The notes: generated by a model from the letters alone, not told the origin. A DNA stretch of 64,000 nt from Brassica napus (GCF_020379485.1 NC_063438.1:3596001-3660000); one strand, 5' to 3'. Counted from the stretch's first letter, positions 9,651 to 20,920 are shown. A program made the numbers and translations.

Positions 9651-11567
9651 ATGGAGAAAATGTCTAAAACTGTTTCTTTCTCTTCCGTTTCTTCTGTATC
9701 AAACCTTTCATCTCTTCCTTCTTTCAATTCTCTTCCAGCCTCTCAACTCAAACAAACATTTTCTCAGTCCATGATGGAGGAAGCTTTAGAGGCTGCAGAA
9801 ACAATCATCAAGAAATGGGATCCAAACTCACAGTCCTACACAAAGATCATCTCTATGTTCAGAAACAGCAGAAAAGAAGCCAAAGAGTTCATCAGATGCA
9901 TCCGTGACTTACGCAGAGCCATGCACTTTCTTGTCTCTCAAGACTCCAAATCTGACAAGCTTGTGCTTGCCCAGAACCTGATGCAGATTGGTATGTCCAC
10001 GCTGGAGAAAGAGTTCTTCCAGATACTGTCTTCTAACCGAGACCATCTTGATCCTGAATCAGCCTCTGGTCAGTCCACAATATCTAGCAACTCAGAGTTC
10101 GAAGTTGTTATGGAAAATGATGATGATGATGATGTCGAAGATGCTGCGCTGAAGAAGGCTGGTGAATCTATCTCTCAGGTAGAGAAAGCCTCGGCTCTGG
10201 TGATGTCAGACTTAAAGGTCATAGCAGAGACCATGATCAGATGTGGTTATGGTAAAGAGTGCATAAAAAGCTATAAGTTGATCAGAAAGTCAATCGTTGA
10301 TGAAGGGCTACACTTGCTTGGGATTGAGAAGGTCAAGACCTCTCAGTTTCAAAAAATGGACTGGGGCGTGCTGGAGCATATGATCAAGAACTGGATCAAA
10401 GCTGCAAAGATTGGAGTCACAACACTCTTCAGAGGAGAGAAGCTTCTCTGTGATCATGTCTTCTCTGCATCCATCACAATAGGACAGTCTTCCTTTAACC
10501 AGATAGCCAAGGAAGCAGGACTCAATCTCTTCATGTTCCCGGAGCTTGTCGCCAGTAAGGAGAAGAAACCACACCATGAGAGGATCTTCAAGCTCATGGA
10601 TCTCTATGCAGCTATCTCTGACCTTTGGCCAGACATAGAAATGATATTCAGCTTTGATTCATTAGCTTCTGTGAAAACTATTGTCCTATCAACGCTCAAG
10701 AAACTCAAGGACTCCATCCACACGTGTCTAAGGGAGTTTGAGGTGACAATACATAAGGATTCTTCTAAAGAACTTACTCCTCAAGGAGGAGTTCACAAGC
10801 TGACTCGGACAACAATGAGTTTCATATCGTCGTTGTCTGAATACAGCCGTGTCTTGTCTGAGATCCTTGCAGAGAATCCTCTGAAGAGAAACACTCGTTT
10901 GCTAGAATATTACTTCACGGCTCCAATCTTGGAAGATGAACATGTAAACAACCACGCGTTCTCAGTCTATCTAGCTTCGCTCATACTTGTTTTCCTATGC
11001 AAGCTAGACACCAAAGCAGAGAGTTACAAGGATGTGTCTCTCTCTTACATCTTCCTTGTGAACAACCTTCAGTTTGTGGTTGTTACCGTTCGTTCAACTC
11101 GCCTCAAGAGCCTCCTCGGAGACGATTGGCTCACCAAACACGAAGCAAAACTCAGAAGCTATGCTGCAAAATACGAGATAGCAGCTTGGACTAATGTTTT
11201 CGCATCTTTACCTGCGAAAACCAGTACCAAGCTATCACCAGAGGAGGCCGCAACATGTTTCAAGAGATTCCATGCATCATTCGCAGGAGCATACATGAAA
11301 CAATCATCTTGTGACATTGAGGATGCAAAGCTTAGGGACGAGCTTAAGGTTTCAATAGCAAGGAAACTTGTACCGGAGTACAGAAAGTTCTACGAGAAGT
11401 ACTTGCTAATGCTGAGACAGGACAGAAACATAGAGATGTTGGTGAGTTTTAAGCCTGATAACTTGGAGAACTACCTCTCAGATCTTTTCCATGGAACAGC
11501 AATTATCAGTGGCTCTTCTCATTCTGCTTCTTCATCTTGTTGCTCAATTGGATGTGTAAAAAACTAA
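9651..11567 (+). CDS. EXO70H2: Exocyst subunit EXO70H2-like, gene 1
   Basis: A single-exon gene of 638 aa, the normal length for plant EXO70H proteins, which are usually intronless. The Exo70 C-terminal domain (PF03081) covers roughly residues 230-610. The N-terminus has the Ser-rich leader and the helical [18 protein letters not shown] region, then an acidic Asp run near 155. EXO70 proteins bind phosphoinositides and help the exocyst tether secretory vesicles at the plasma membrane; the H clade is linked in Arabidopsis to defence and cell-wall secretion. The ATG has a good context (aaccATGG) and lies 64 bp after the TATA box. It is the most diverged of the four copies, for example in its C-terminus (GCVKN instead of RCVKH). 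Assignment to H2 rather than H1 relies on neighbouring genes. Confidence 0.92.
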   Translation: MEKMSKTVSFSSVSSVSNLSSLPSFNSLPASQLKQTFSQSMMEEALEAAETIIKKWDPNSQSYTKIISMFRNSRKEAKEFIRCIRDLRRAMHFLVSQDSKSDKLVLAQNLMQIGMSTLEKEFFQILSSNRDHLDPESASGQSTISSNSEFEVVMENDDDDDVEDAALKKAGESISQVEKASALVMSDLKVIAETMIRCGYGKECIKSYKLIRKSIVDEGLHLLGIEKVKTSQFQKMDWGVLEHMIKNWIKAAKIGVTTLFRGEKLLCDHVFSASITIGQSSFNQIAKEAGLNLFMFPELVASKEKKPHHERIFKLMDLYAAISDLWPDIEMIFSFDSLASVKTIVLSTLKKLKDSIHTCLREFEVTIHKDSSKELTPQGGVHKLTRTTMSFISSLSEYSRVLSEILAENPLKRNTRLLEYYFTAPILEDEHVNNHAFSVYLASLILVFLCKLDTKAESYKDVSLSYIFLVNNLQFVVVTVRSTRLKSLLGDDWLTKHEAKLRSYAAKYEIAAWTNVFASLPAKTSTKLSPEEAATCFKRFHASFAGAYMKQSSCDIEDAKLRDELKVSIARKLVPEYRKFYEKYLLMLRQDRNIEMLVSFKPDNLENYLSDLFHGTAIISGSSHSASSSCCSIGCVKN

Positions 11568-11960
11568 AGCTCACAGTTAGAAGATTGTCTCAGAGAGAAT
11601 ATTGATGCATACAAGTTTCATGATTGATGCACTTCCTTTCTTGGCACTATCTTCTGTTAAACTAACGTAAACGCAGCGTATGAGAGAGCTTATTGTGAGT
11701 TTTGGTTAAGTTATTGTGCTGATATATTTTTCTGTCAATAAAACTAAAAATTAATTTGGGGTTATTAATAAATTCTTCGGAAGAAAATTTGTGAAAATTG
11801 CTTTCTAATCAACTATACTTGTTTTATAGGAAAGAGCTGACTTTCTAAGGTTTTAATTTCTTCTGGTTCTGTTTTCGTTTTTAGCTGAATTGATTGAACC
11901 ATAAACATAAAATAAACACACTAAAAATAAAGCGTGATAGTCATTAATAATATTGAAATT
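11568..11960. repeat. 3'-flank module shared with the upstream spacers
   Basis: About 45 bp after the stop begins GATTGATGCACTTCCTTTCT followed by 'aaacgcagcg', 'gtgagttttggttaag' and 'accataaacataaaataaac' words. The same module stands downstream of genes 2 (18790) and 3 (29735). It also stands about 2.3 kb upstream of genes 2-4 (14505, 25293, 36284) and at 168-600 plus 6064-6120. It is absent after gene 4. It marks a duplication joint. Confidence 0.7.
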
Positions 11961-12960
11961 CTTTAGGATGACCATAAAAAAGTTTTTTTTTTATCATAAT
12001 TCAATAGTTAAAATGACCAAAATATTTAGTTAAATTGGTAAATACCCTAAAATTGATTAATATACAATTAGGTCTAGATATGAGCAGTGGGGGATTTTGG
12101 GAGGGTAGGTTTAGAATTTTTTAAAACAAACAAATAAATACTTAAAAATAAAATTTTGAAAAATAGTTTCAAATTTTTTTTTTCAAATTTCAAAAAACAT
12201 TTTGAAATAAAATTATAAAAAGTTCGAATTCAAAAATGTATAATTCAAAAACGTTACAAAAACCAACCGTAGTTAACATATTTGGTTGTAGAAGAAAAGA
12301 TGTTGTGAAACAAAAAGGCTATGGTATGAAGGAAACATGATTCAGATTGAAACAGTTTCATTTAAATAAATTTCTTTGGAAACCAGATTTTACAAAACAA
12401 AGGAAATCAGCACAAGTGGAAGCTAGAGAACATATACAAAAGCGAATCATTTCTTGGTTTAAACCCAACATCATTTTCTCTTCAAGCTTTGAAGGTGAGG
12501 TAAACACTGAAATGTTGTGACAAAAAAAAAAAAAGGTAAACACTGAAATGATTATGTTTAGAGCTTTGGCCATTTTTGGGTCTCTTGTTTGGATTCCAAG
12601 TTGTTTTGTGTGTTTTGTGTGTTGTGTATGATGTTTAATGATGGATGGGATTAATGTGTTTACATAATGCAGCATTGTAGAATTAAGTAAGTGTGATTGA
12701 GAGTAGAGTTGGTGTTGCTGTTAATGTGCTTTAATTAAGTTTGAGACTCAACTAAACCTTTTATTTGAGTTAGCTAATATGATTTGCCAATTCATGATTC
12801 TTCTCTTTATATATGTTTCAGCTTATTTAGAAACAAGTCCACTTCTGTAAATAATGCATGTTCTTAAAAAAATATTTTTTTATTTAGTCCAAATTAATAA
12901 ATAATTGGATCGACGATTTTGTAATTAATAATTCTATTTTCTTGCTAATATTTGATTAAT
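11961..12960. other. Intergenic, no recognised gene
   Basis: AT-rich sequence. A minus-strand frame of 105 codons (12358-12675) starts with a hydrophobic stretch but spans a poly-A insertion scar and resembles nothing I recognise, so it is not called as a gene. Confidence 0.5.
12499..12550 (+). mobile_element. Tail-only retroposition scar (20-nt insert)
   Basis: A perfect 16-bp repeat GGTAAACACTGAAATG at 12499-12514 and 12535-12550 flanks TTGTGAC followed by 13 A. This is a classic short target-primed insertion: target duplication, a few bases of 3' end, and an A-tail. Confidence 0.8.
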
Positions 12961-13259
12961 AAATAATTCAGCATCTTCCCTTTAGAGCTCGGCCCATGTG
13001 GATATCAGCCCAATAATAGGCTTGCAATCAAAGCCTAAACAAACATTAACCTAAAACCATCTAAAAGTCTTAGCATCTTCTTCGTATTCTTTTCTAGGGT
13101 TTCTAATCCGAGACCAAGAACTCTCGATCTTCGTCTCATGAAGACTAGAGCCATCAGGAGGAGACTCACCAAACATCAGGCATCGCCGCATCGCTGAAGA
13201 CAGAAAGGGAGAATAAGGAAGAAATGGACTTTCCAATAAGTAAGTACGCTATAAATTAA
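12961..13259 (+). pseudogene. RPL35: Relic of 60S ribosomal protein L35 (uL29) gene
   Basis: 12961-13110 looks like a ribosomal-protein promoter and leader: GGCCCA and AGCCCA elements and a TCTAGGGTTTCT leader. From 13120 the sequence encodes the C-terminal end of L35: LDLR, then KTRAIRRRLTKHQAS, then after a shift LKTERE and FPIxKYAI before TAA at 13257-13259. An 8-bp tandem duplication (GCATCGCC/GCATCGC, about 13180-13193) causes the frameshift. The N-terminal half and introns of the gene are missing. In Arabidopsis RPL35B (AT2G39390) is the neighbour of EXO70H2, so this is a trapped piece of the neighbouring gene duplicated with the array. The product would be non-functional. Confidence 0.85.
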
Positions 13260-14500
13260 TTAGGTGTAACCCTTATCGTATTAATTACATCACATCTCTG
13301 TCATTTTGAATTTGTAGCTCTTTTCGATTTGTTTTGTTTTAAATTTTTAATGAAAACACATTATTCACAAAAGCATTATTTACCAAGTCCAAGAAAGAAT
13401 ATTATCATTTCAGAATGTATTAATTATTATTTTTCAAGTATCTTCAAATAACATTTATGGAACTATTTTTAACTAAAAATAAATGTCAAGTTTGATTGCA
13501 AGTGAGTTTCAATAATTTCACATAAATCCCATATTGAATAACATTTGATTTGAAAAGCTTTTTTTAAATCAGTGATTGAATAACATGATCAGATTTTAAC
13601 AAATTCACAAAATCTCCTAAAACCCTTAATTCAGTACACCCCATCATCTCTATAAAATACTTGATTTCCTCGCAATTTATATGTCCACTGGATCGTTTTC
13701 TGTTGATTTGGGAGAATTCTCTGCTGCTGTTTATATTTGTATACATACGGAAAGTGTTTATCCTTATTTTTTTATTGGCTTCAAAGTTTTTTCTTTTTTT
13801 TTTTGCTAAAATTTGGTACGGCTTCATGATAGATCCCAGTTGCAGGGTTATTAATATTGATAAGAAAAACACTTGCAAAGGAATACTTAGAAGTTAGAAC
13901 ACACGTAAATTCAGGCAAATTTCTCTGTTTATTCTTTTTGGCTTTTTCATTTATATAAATAGCAAATTGGAACTAGTAGTTCCTACAAACAAGGAACCAA
14001 AGTTTAAACATGGAATTGCTTGATTATTTGCTGAAACAAAGAAAAATAACTCAATCAAATCATGCACTCTTGGTACTTTGAGATCATGTACTCTTGGTAC
14101 TTTGAGTTTGGTTTGTTCACTCGGTTTGATCGCTGGTATAGCACTGAACCATTTGGTGACTCATCAGTTCAAAAGTCGTTAAAGATTACACGTTAAGAGA
14201 TTTAGTGAATTGTTAATCAGATGGCGACGTCATTCTCTCGAATATAATGGATCTACCAGTAGAAAACAAGTAAACAATGTGGCTACCACGTATAAAACTC
14301 TCGTAGACAATAAACAGTGGCGCGTTGACGTGTACACGGTGTAAGAAAACGGGTACATACATGCGACTGATGTAAATTATATGGGAAAAACATGCAATAA
14401 TATGCGTTAATGTTGCACCAAATTTTAGCAAAAGAATATGCGTTAATGTGTAAGATTGAGTTGTTAAACACTTAATTTTTAAAACAGTCGAATGCAGGCA
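13260..14500. other. Spacer 1, homologous to spacers 2 and 3 without their transposons
   Basis: No gene is seen. 13345-13380 (tttttaatgaaaacac, then attattcacaaaagc) is the empty site of the Helitron at 22083-23355. 13660-13900 matches 23400-23640. 14220-14262 is the empty site of the hAT-like element at 23664-24785, and 14263-14400 matches 24786-24910. Confidence 0.7.
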
Positions 14501-15600
14501 TTATCGTGAGTGATTATCGTAATCGCAGCGTATCAGAGAGATTATCGTGACTTTTTGATTAAGAAACTGTGCTTCAAGCAATTAAAGAAAATCAATGACA
14601 GACAGTACTGCCCTCTATCTATAATAAATATAGTGACAAAAAGTTATGTGCCCCCGGTTAAATCTAGTTCTAGATCCGCCCCTTGCTTGTATATTTCTTT
14701 TCTGTCATTAAAACTAAATATTAATTTGGGCTTAATATATTATTTGGGAGAAAAAGACAAAATCTGAGAAGATTCGACTTGGTCATTAGTACAGCTTGTT
14801 TTATATGCCATAGTCGACTTTCTTCAAGTTCTTAACTTCTTCTGGTTCCGGTTTTCACTGAATTAATTAAACCATAAACATAAAATAAACACATTAAAAT
14901 AAATTATTATCGTCATCCGTAGTAAATAATAACAACAATCAAAATGGAGAGCTCAACGTGACAACAATCAAAATGGACAGCTCAACGTGACTCATGCATG
15001 TTCCAAGCTCGTTGAAACAATCTCTTTCGTAAATATAAACAAGTGTTAGTATCGCTTGCAATCTTATTATTCTTTCGTAACGGGTTACTCTTTGTACTCG
15101 GTACAGATAAAACCAAACTAGTTTAGAAATAACCTAACCGATGTTCAATCTCTCTATCGGACAACCTCTGAATCGCTAACCGGTATGAAATAAATACGTC
15201 GAATATATAGCTTATTGCTGATCTCTGATTTGCTTGTCAGCGTTGATAAAGAATTCTCGATCGTGGCTGCATCTATACGCCATTGACTTTGATAAGTCAT
15301 ACATCTTATTTTCTGTAATTAAGCTCGTGTTCAAGATGTATGCGTATATTTCGTATTTGTATATATATCTTTTCAAACCTTCTGTATGTCATTAACTCAT
15401 TATAAATGAATATGTACAAGTAAATACGTATAATATCAGAGATCTGCCTATCTTTTGCACGGTTGGCCAAACAGATAGGTTAATATTCTTATATATAGTA
15501 ATGTGGCATGAAAAATGATCTGAAAGGGATAAATATACATATTATTATCTTTGGTTTCACTATTTACAAATTGAATAATGCAAGTTGTAGTTTCATATAT
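14501..15600 (+). promoter_or_regulatory. Distal upstream region of gene 2 (shared module plus W-box block)
   Basis: 14505-14900 is the repeated module. It is interrupted at about 14580-14685 by a foreign 105-bp piece ending 'ctagttctagatccgcccc' that is absent from the other copies. 14940-14995 carries a short tandem duplication of a 'acaatcaaaatgga.agctcaacgtga' word. 15294 has TTGACTTTGATAAGTCA, the conserved W-box-like palindrome. Confidence 0.5.
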
Positions 15601-16140
15601 TAATATTTAATGCTAGGTATCAGCTCGCTGCAATCTTTACTATTGATAAAAGTTTGTTAAAACCATACAATTTATATATAACTATAAAACATACAATAAG
15701 GATAGTATATTAACAATAAAATATTACATTAATTAGTCTAGTGGAAAATTACATATAAAATAAATTATATCACAAAAATTAAATAAAATGTAGAATTATT
15801 TATTATAATTATTTTCATATTATATAAAATCAATTAATGCATTTTGTAGTGATAAATGAGTCTTTTTTATTTTTTTTTGTAGATTTCAAAGTAAGTTTGT
15901 TCGGTTTTTAGTCAAAAAAAAAGATTGTTTGGCTTAATATTGTTTGTATACTATTTTTTAATGTTATTAATATATCTTGTAAAAGCATAATATAGTGAAG
16001 CTTAAAATGATCAACAGAAAGTTAGTAAAAAGATACATAATTCAAAAAGACTGAAAATTTTGAAACTTAAAAATAGTAAAACTTAATTATCACTATTCAA
16101 AACTTCTGAGTTTAAAATGTTAAAGTTGCTTTTAGGGTGT
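15601..16140. other. AT-rich intergenic region, no gene seen
   Basis: Short homopolymer-rich DNA, alignable in patches with the gene 1 upstream region (7260-7640 and 8930-9000). No coding or RNA features were recognised. Confidence 0.5.
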
Positions 16141-16183
16141 ATTAAACTGTATATTTAAAATCATGAGAAGTTTAAAAGCATCT

Positions 16184-16504
16184 CATTGAACATTATATAG
16201 AGTGAAATATAGTTTCTTATGTTTAAGCGAAATCAATGATGAATGACCAAACTAAACATTTGATTAGCTTCTCCATGTGTACACAAAGATACATAATTCT
16301 TTACGTAAAGAATTATACCTTTATACTTTTAACTATTCGTTCAAATATTTTATACATCTATAAAGAAACTACATGAACGTCATTCGTAGAAATATTACAA
16401 CGCATGTACACATGGAGAAGCTAATCAAATGTTTAGTTTGGTCATTCATCATTGATTTCGCTTAAACATAAGAAACTATATTTCACTCTGTATAATGTTC
16501 AATG
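16184..16504. repeat. 100-bp inverted repeat in gene 2 promoter
   Basis: 16184-16283 is the reverse complement of 16405-16504 with very few mismatches. The loop is about 120 bp. The right arm is part of the distal promoter unit, including its TATA-like element (TATAAT at 16491). The left arm therefore holds an inverted copy with an inverted TATA box (ATTATATAG at 16192). The left arm is not seen upstream of the other three genes. Confidence 0.85.
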
Positions 16505-16811
16505 ACATAACAAAGAATTATAAAACTTTATATTTAAACTCATGAGATGCTTTTACCTAAAGAATTATACCTTTATACTTTTGATTATTCGTTCAAATAT
16601 TTTATATATCTAATAAAGAAACTATATGAACGTCACCCGTACGGAATATTTCAAAGCTTACACGTCTAGATAAGCTAATCAAATGTCTGTTGTGGTCATA
16701 GGTTTCACTCAAACATAGAGGGAACCATATCTCTATATAATGTTTCAATGATCTTACAAAGACAACCAAGAGATTTATAAAAAGCCAAGTGACTCCCATT
16801 AAACCTTAACA
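16300..16811 (+). promoter_or_regulatory. Promoter of EXO70H2 gene 2, tandemly duplicated
   Basis: Two units with a period of about 245 bp. Each has 'aaagaattatacctttatac', 'cgttcaaatattttata', 'aagctaatcaaatgt' and a TATA element: TGTATAAT at 16489 and TATATAAT at 16734-16741. The proximal TATA lies 71 bp before the ATG. Confidence 0.7.
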
Positions 16812-18743
16812 ATGGCGAAAATGGCTAAAACTGTTACATTCTCTTCCTTTTCTTCTTTATCAAACCTTTCATCTCTGCATTCTTTCAATTCTCTTCCTGC
16901 TTCTCCACTCAGTACCCAAACCTTTTCTAAGTCCATGATGGAGGAAGCCTTAGAGTCCGCAGAGTCAATCATCAGGAAATGGGATCCTAACTCACAGTCA
17001 TACACAAAGATCATCTCTCTGTTCAGACACAGCAGAAAAGAAGCCAAAGAATTCATCAGATGCGTCCGTGACTTACGCAAGGCCATGCACTTTCTTGTCT
17101 CTCAAGACTCCAAATCCGACAAGCTTGTCCTTGCGCAGAGCCTGATGCAGATCGGCATGTCCACGCTGGAGAAAGAGTTCTTCCAGATACTGTCTTCTAA
17201 CCGAGACCATCTTGATCCTGATTCAGCCTCTGGTCAGTCCACAATATCTAGCAACTCAGAGTTCGAAGTTTACATGGAAAATGATGATGATGAAGATGAT
17301 GAGCTGAAGAAGGCTAGTGAATCCATCTCACAGGTGGAGAAAGCCTCAGCTCTGGTGATGTCTGACCTAAAAGTCATAGCAGAGACTATGATTAGTTGTG
17401 GTTATGGTAAAGAGTGCATAAAAAGCTATAAGTTGATCAGAAAGTCTATTGTTGATGAAGGGCTACACTTACTAGGGATCGAGAAAGTCAAAACGTCTCA
17501 GTTTCACAAAATGGACTGGGGAGTCCTCGAGGTTATGATCAAGAACTGGATCAAAGCTGCAAAGATTGGAGTCACAACACTCTTCAAAGGAGAGAAGCTT
17601 CTCTGCGACCATGTCTTCTCTGCATCCCTCACGATAGGACAGTCTTGCTTTAACCAGATAGCAAAGGAAGCAGGTCTCAATCTCTTCACGTTGCCGGAGT
17701 TGGTAGCCCACAAGGAGAAGAAACAACACCACCATGAGAGGATCTTCAAGCTGATGGATCTCTATGCAGCTATCTCTGACCTTTGGCCAGACATAGAAAT
17801 GATATTCAGCTTTGATTCGTTAGCTTCTGTGAAGACTCTTGTTCTATCAACGCTCAAGAAACTCAAGGACTCTATCCACACATGTCTCAAGGAGTTCGAG
17901 ACGATGATACACAAGGATTCTTCTAAAGAACTTTCCCCTGAAGGAGGGGTTCACAAGCTGACTCGGACAACGATGAGTTTCATATCATCGTTGTCTGAAT
18001 ACAGCCGTGTGTTGTCTGAGATTCTCGCAGAGCATCCTCTTAAGACAAACACTCGCTTGCTAGAATCTTACTTCACGGCTCCTATCTTGGAAGATGAACA
18101 CGTCAACAACCATGCCTGCTCGGTCCATATTGCTTGGCTCATACTGGTTTTCCTATGCAAGCTAGACACCAAAGCAGAGAGTTACAATGATGTGTCTCTC
18201 TCTTACATCTTCCTTGTGAACAACTTGCAGTTTGTGGTTGATACAGTTCGTTCAAGTCAACTCAAGAACCTCATAGGAGACGATTGGCTCACTAAGCACG
18301 AGGCAAAACTCAAAAGCTATGCTGAAAAGTACGAGAAAGCAGCTTGGACTAATGTTTTTCTATCATTACCTGCAAAAACAAGTGCCAAGCTATTACCGGA
18401 GGAGGCCACTACATGTTTCAAGAGGTTTCACGCAGCATTCGCAGGAGCATACTTGAAACAATCATCATGTGTTATAGTGGATGCTAAGCTTAGGGACGAG
18501 CTTAAGGTTTCTATAGCGAGGAAACTTGTACCGGAGTACAGAGAGTTTTACGAGAAGTACTTGCCAATGCTGAGGCAGGACAGAAACATAGAGATGTTGG
18601 TGAGTTTTAAGCCTGATAACTTGGAGAATTATCTCTCGGATCTTTTCCATGGAACACCAATGCTCGGTGGCTCTTCTCATTCTGCTGCTTCTGCTTCTTT
18701 GTCTTCTCCATCTTGTTTCTCAATAAGATGTGTAAAACACTAA
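16812..18743 (+). CDS. EXO70H2: Exocyst subunit EXO70H2-like, gene 2
   Basis: Single exon, 643 aa. Ser-rich leader, then a helical N-terminal region (about 35-140), an acidic run near 157 (ENDDDEDDE), and the Exo70 domain from about 235 to 615. It is expected to act in exocyst-dependent vesicle tethering at the plasma membrane. From residue 284 to the end the protein is identical to gene 3, while the N-terminal part differs from genes 3 and 4 (for example KTSQFHK against KNSQFHK, AAKIGV against AANIGV). It is therefore one parent of the gene 3 chimera. ATG context is aacaATGG. Confidence 0.93.
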   Translation: MAKMAKTVTFSSFSSLSNLSSLHSFNSLPASPLSTQTFSKSMMEEALESAESIIRKWDPNSQSYTKIISLFRHSRKEAKEFIRCVRDLRKAMHFLVSQDSKSDKLVLAQSLMQIGMSTLEKEFFQILSSNRDHLDPDSASGQSTISSNSEFEVYMENDDDEDDELKKASESISQVEKASALVMSDLKVIAETMISCGYGKECIKSYKLIRKSIVDEGLHLLGIEKVKTSQFHKMDWGVLEVMIKNWIKAAKIGVTTLFKGEKLLCDHVFSASLTIGQSCFNQIAKEAGLNLFTLPELVAHKEKKQHHHERIFKLMDLYAAISDLWPDIEMIFSFDSLASVKTLVLSTLKKLKDSIHTCLKEFETMIHKDSSKELSPEGGVHKLTRTTMSFISSLSEYSRVLSEILAEHPLKTNTRLLESYFTAPILEDEHVNNHACSVHIAWLILVFLCKLDTKAESYNDVSLSYIFLVNNLQFVVDTVRSSQLKNLIGDDWLTKHEAKLKSYAEKYEKAAWTNVFLSLPAKTSAKLLPEEATTCFKRFHAAFAGAYLKQSSCVIVDAKLRDELKVSIARKLVPEYREFYEKYLPMLRQDRNIEMLVSFKPDNLENYLSDLFHGTPMLGGSSHSAASASLSSPSCFSIRCVKH

Positions 18744-19290
18744 AAGCTTGCAGTTAGAAGATCGTCTCAGAAAGAATATTGATGCATACAAGTTTCATGA
18801 ATATTGATGCTCTTCCTTTCTTGTCACTATTTCTGTTAAACTAAATATTAGTAAACGCAGCATATGAGAGATATTATTGTGGGTTTTGGACCTTTGGTTA
18901 AGTTACTGTGCTGGTATATTTTTCTGTCAATAAAACTAAAAATAATAATTTGGGCTTAATAAATTATTTGGATGAAAAGGACAAATTTTGAGAAATTAAT
19001 AGCATCGTCCAAAAGTATCATGATGGTCATGCTTTCTGTCTAGCAACACGGTCAGAGAAAGAGTCTGGCTTGTGCCTAGCTCGTGGCTTTAGGTAAGCTC
19101 ATCACATCTTATGTTTTGCGTCATCATGATTGTTTTCTTTATATGTTACAACTCAATAATGAACACATCATTAATGCTTCTTCGAAAACATTCATTTACT
19201 CTTTTATTTTAATTGAAAGATCTTGTAAATCAATGATTTTACAACTTATAATTCTACTGGTGTTTTATGATTTTACTTTCGTTATTTTAA
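18744..19290. other. Gene 2 downstream flank
   Basis: 18744-18990 is the shared 3' module. 19000-19100 has a more complex, gene-like composition (for example 'cacggtcagagaaagagtctggcttgtg') but no identifiable product. The corresponding place in copy B has 54 extra bases. Confidence 0.5.
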
Positions 19291-20920
19291 CTAGGTAAAG
19301 AACCAGTGCGATATCGCACGGAAACTCATTTTGTAAAAAAAAATACCATATTTTATATAATTGTTTCTTGAAGAAATACATGTGTTACGAAAACATCTTA
19401 CATGTAATTATATTTTTTTATTATAAAATTACAATATGTCAATACCAATTAGTAATCGCACACACATTATATCTATGCATTTTAAAATTATTATCGTGAA
19501 CTAATAAGTGTGTGACTAGTCTTGATGTTTGTTGCGAAGATTGTGTAGTATACAAAGTAATTGTTAGATATCTTGAAAATTTTTTTTTGAATTAAATGAA
19601 ATGTTAAACTGCGTTATTATTTCCTAATAAAAATAAAAGAGAAAATGCATTATTGACAATATGAGTTTCCAAGTGAGATTTCTCTTGTTGTCTATTAATT
19701 ACGGCACATACTGCAAATCTGCAATACAATCCAGTGGAAGGTTTTTTACGTGTACATTCAAACTTAAGAATTTTATTTTTCTGTAAACTTAATGCAAAAA
19801 AAAAATTGTTATTCTTGTAAATATGTATGTAAGTTACTTTGGATATGTACATAATAAAACTAGACTTGGTTTGCGTGATCATTAGACTTGTAAAGTTCGC
19901 TGCTTACTACCATATTATCGACGACATTTTCTCAGACCCGTTTACCGGGATGTTCACGCCGTATGTGTTTCTAGGATGTTATCTACTTTAGATTTTTTAA
20001 TTTTATTGTTTAAAACTATCATTCAAAGTTGAGGATATATATATATATTTAAGCGAATGATTATAATAATTTATATGAACCATTACAGAAGTTATATGAA
20101 CAATTGCAACTTTACAATTCAAACAATGCAGTTTATGGTAAAAACTATCGATGATAGCAACTTTTGGTAAAAACTATTTTATCTATTGCTTATGTCTTTT
20201 CAATCTTAAGATATATAGTATAGATAAAAGTTTAGATCATTTAATTTATAATACATATTTATAATTTTTTTTACTTATTTACTAATAATAATATAATTCT
20301 TAAAATTTGTTACCAAATAACTGCATAGAACTTTTTTTCACCATTTTATAATCAGTGAGATTATTGAAAATTTTACTTTGACAAATGCATGAACATCCAC
20401 TATTTATAGATTTTAAAAATCTATTTGAATAGTCACAACTCTTCAATTTGAATAGTTGTATTCTTCTAATTTAAATATAATTATTTTGAAAAGACGCTTA
20501 TAAGAATAGTCACAACTTTTTATCTTTTAAAAGATACTTATATGAATAGTCACAACTTTAGACAATATTTAGAAAAGACACAACCTTCTAACATTTTTGT
20601 AAAAGACACAACCTTTTAATTATATTTTTCAAAAGACACAACCTTTCAACATAAGTGAATTCACAACCTTTGGAATTAACTGGGATTGCTATTATTAGTT
20701 ATTTTGAAAAGACACTTATATGAATAGTCACAACTTTTTATCTTTTAAAAGATACTTATATGAATAGTCACAACTTTAGACAATATTTAGAAAAGACACA
20801 ACCTTCTAACATTTTTGTAAAAGACACAACCTTTTAATTATATTTTTCAAAAGACACAACCTTTCAACATAAGTGGATTCACAACCTTTGGAATTAATTG
20901 GGATTGCTATTATTAGTAGA
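19291..20920 (-). mobile_element. Non-autonomous Helitron 1, copy A
   Basis: On the minus strand the element starts TCTACTAATAATAGC (20920) and ends with hairpin GTGCGATATCGCAC (19306-19319) followed by CTAG (19294-19291). Host A (19290) and T (20921) flank it as Helitrons require. It is 1630 bp with no Rep/helicase frame. The 5' region contains a 218-bp direct repeat. Short 'ttgtgtctttt' words recur within it. Confidence 0.72.
20481..20916. repeat. 218-bp tandem repeat at the Helitron 1 5' end
   Basis: 20481-20698 and 20699-20916 are near-identical, each starting TTATTTTGAAAAGAC and ending 'gggattgctattattag'. Internal 'agacacaacctt' words recur about every 30 bp. Confidence 0.88.

Noticed and set aside
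10308..10577. Antisense open frames inside the EXO70H2 genes (also 17472, 28408, 39387 and others)
   Set aside because: They follow the codon pattern of the real gene on the other strand and have no independent features.
12358..12675. Small secreted peptide gene on the minus strand
   Set aside because: The frame runs through a poly-A insertion scar and shows no cysteine pattern or known peptide motif.
18732..18740. C-terminal CVKH as a prenylation (CaaX) signal
   Set aside because: Lys and His do not fit the aliphatic and X positions, and gene 1 ends CVKN.
20481..20916. CRISPR-like or satellite array
   Set aside because: Only two long units inside a Helitron; this is eukaryotic DNA with no spacer structure.
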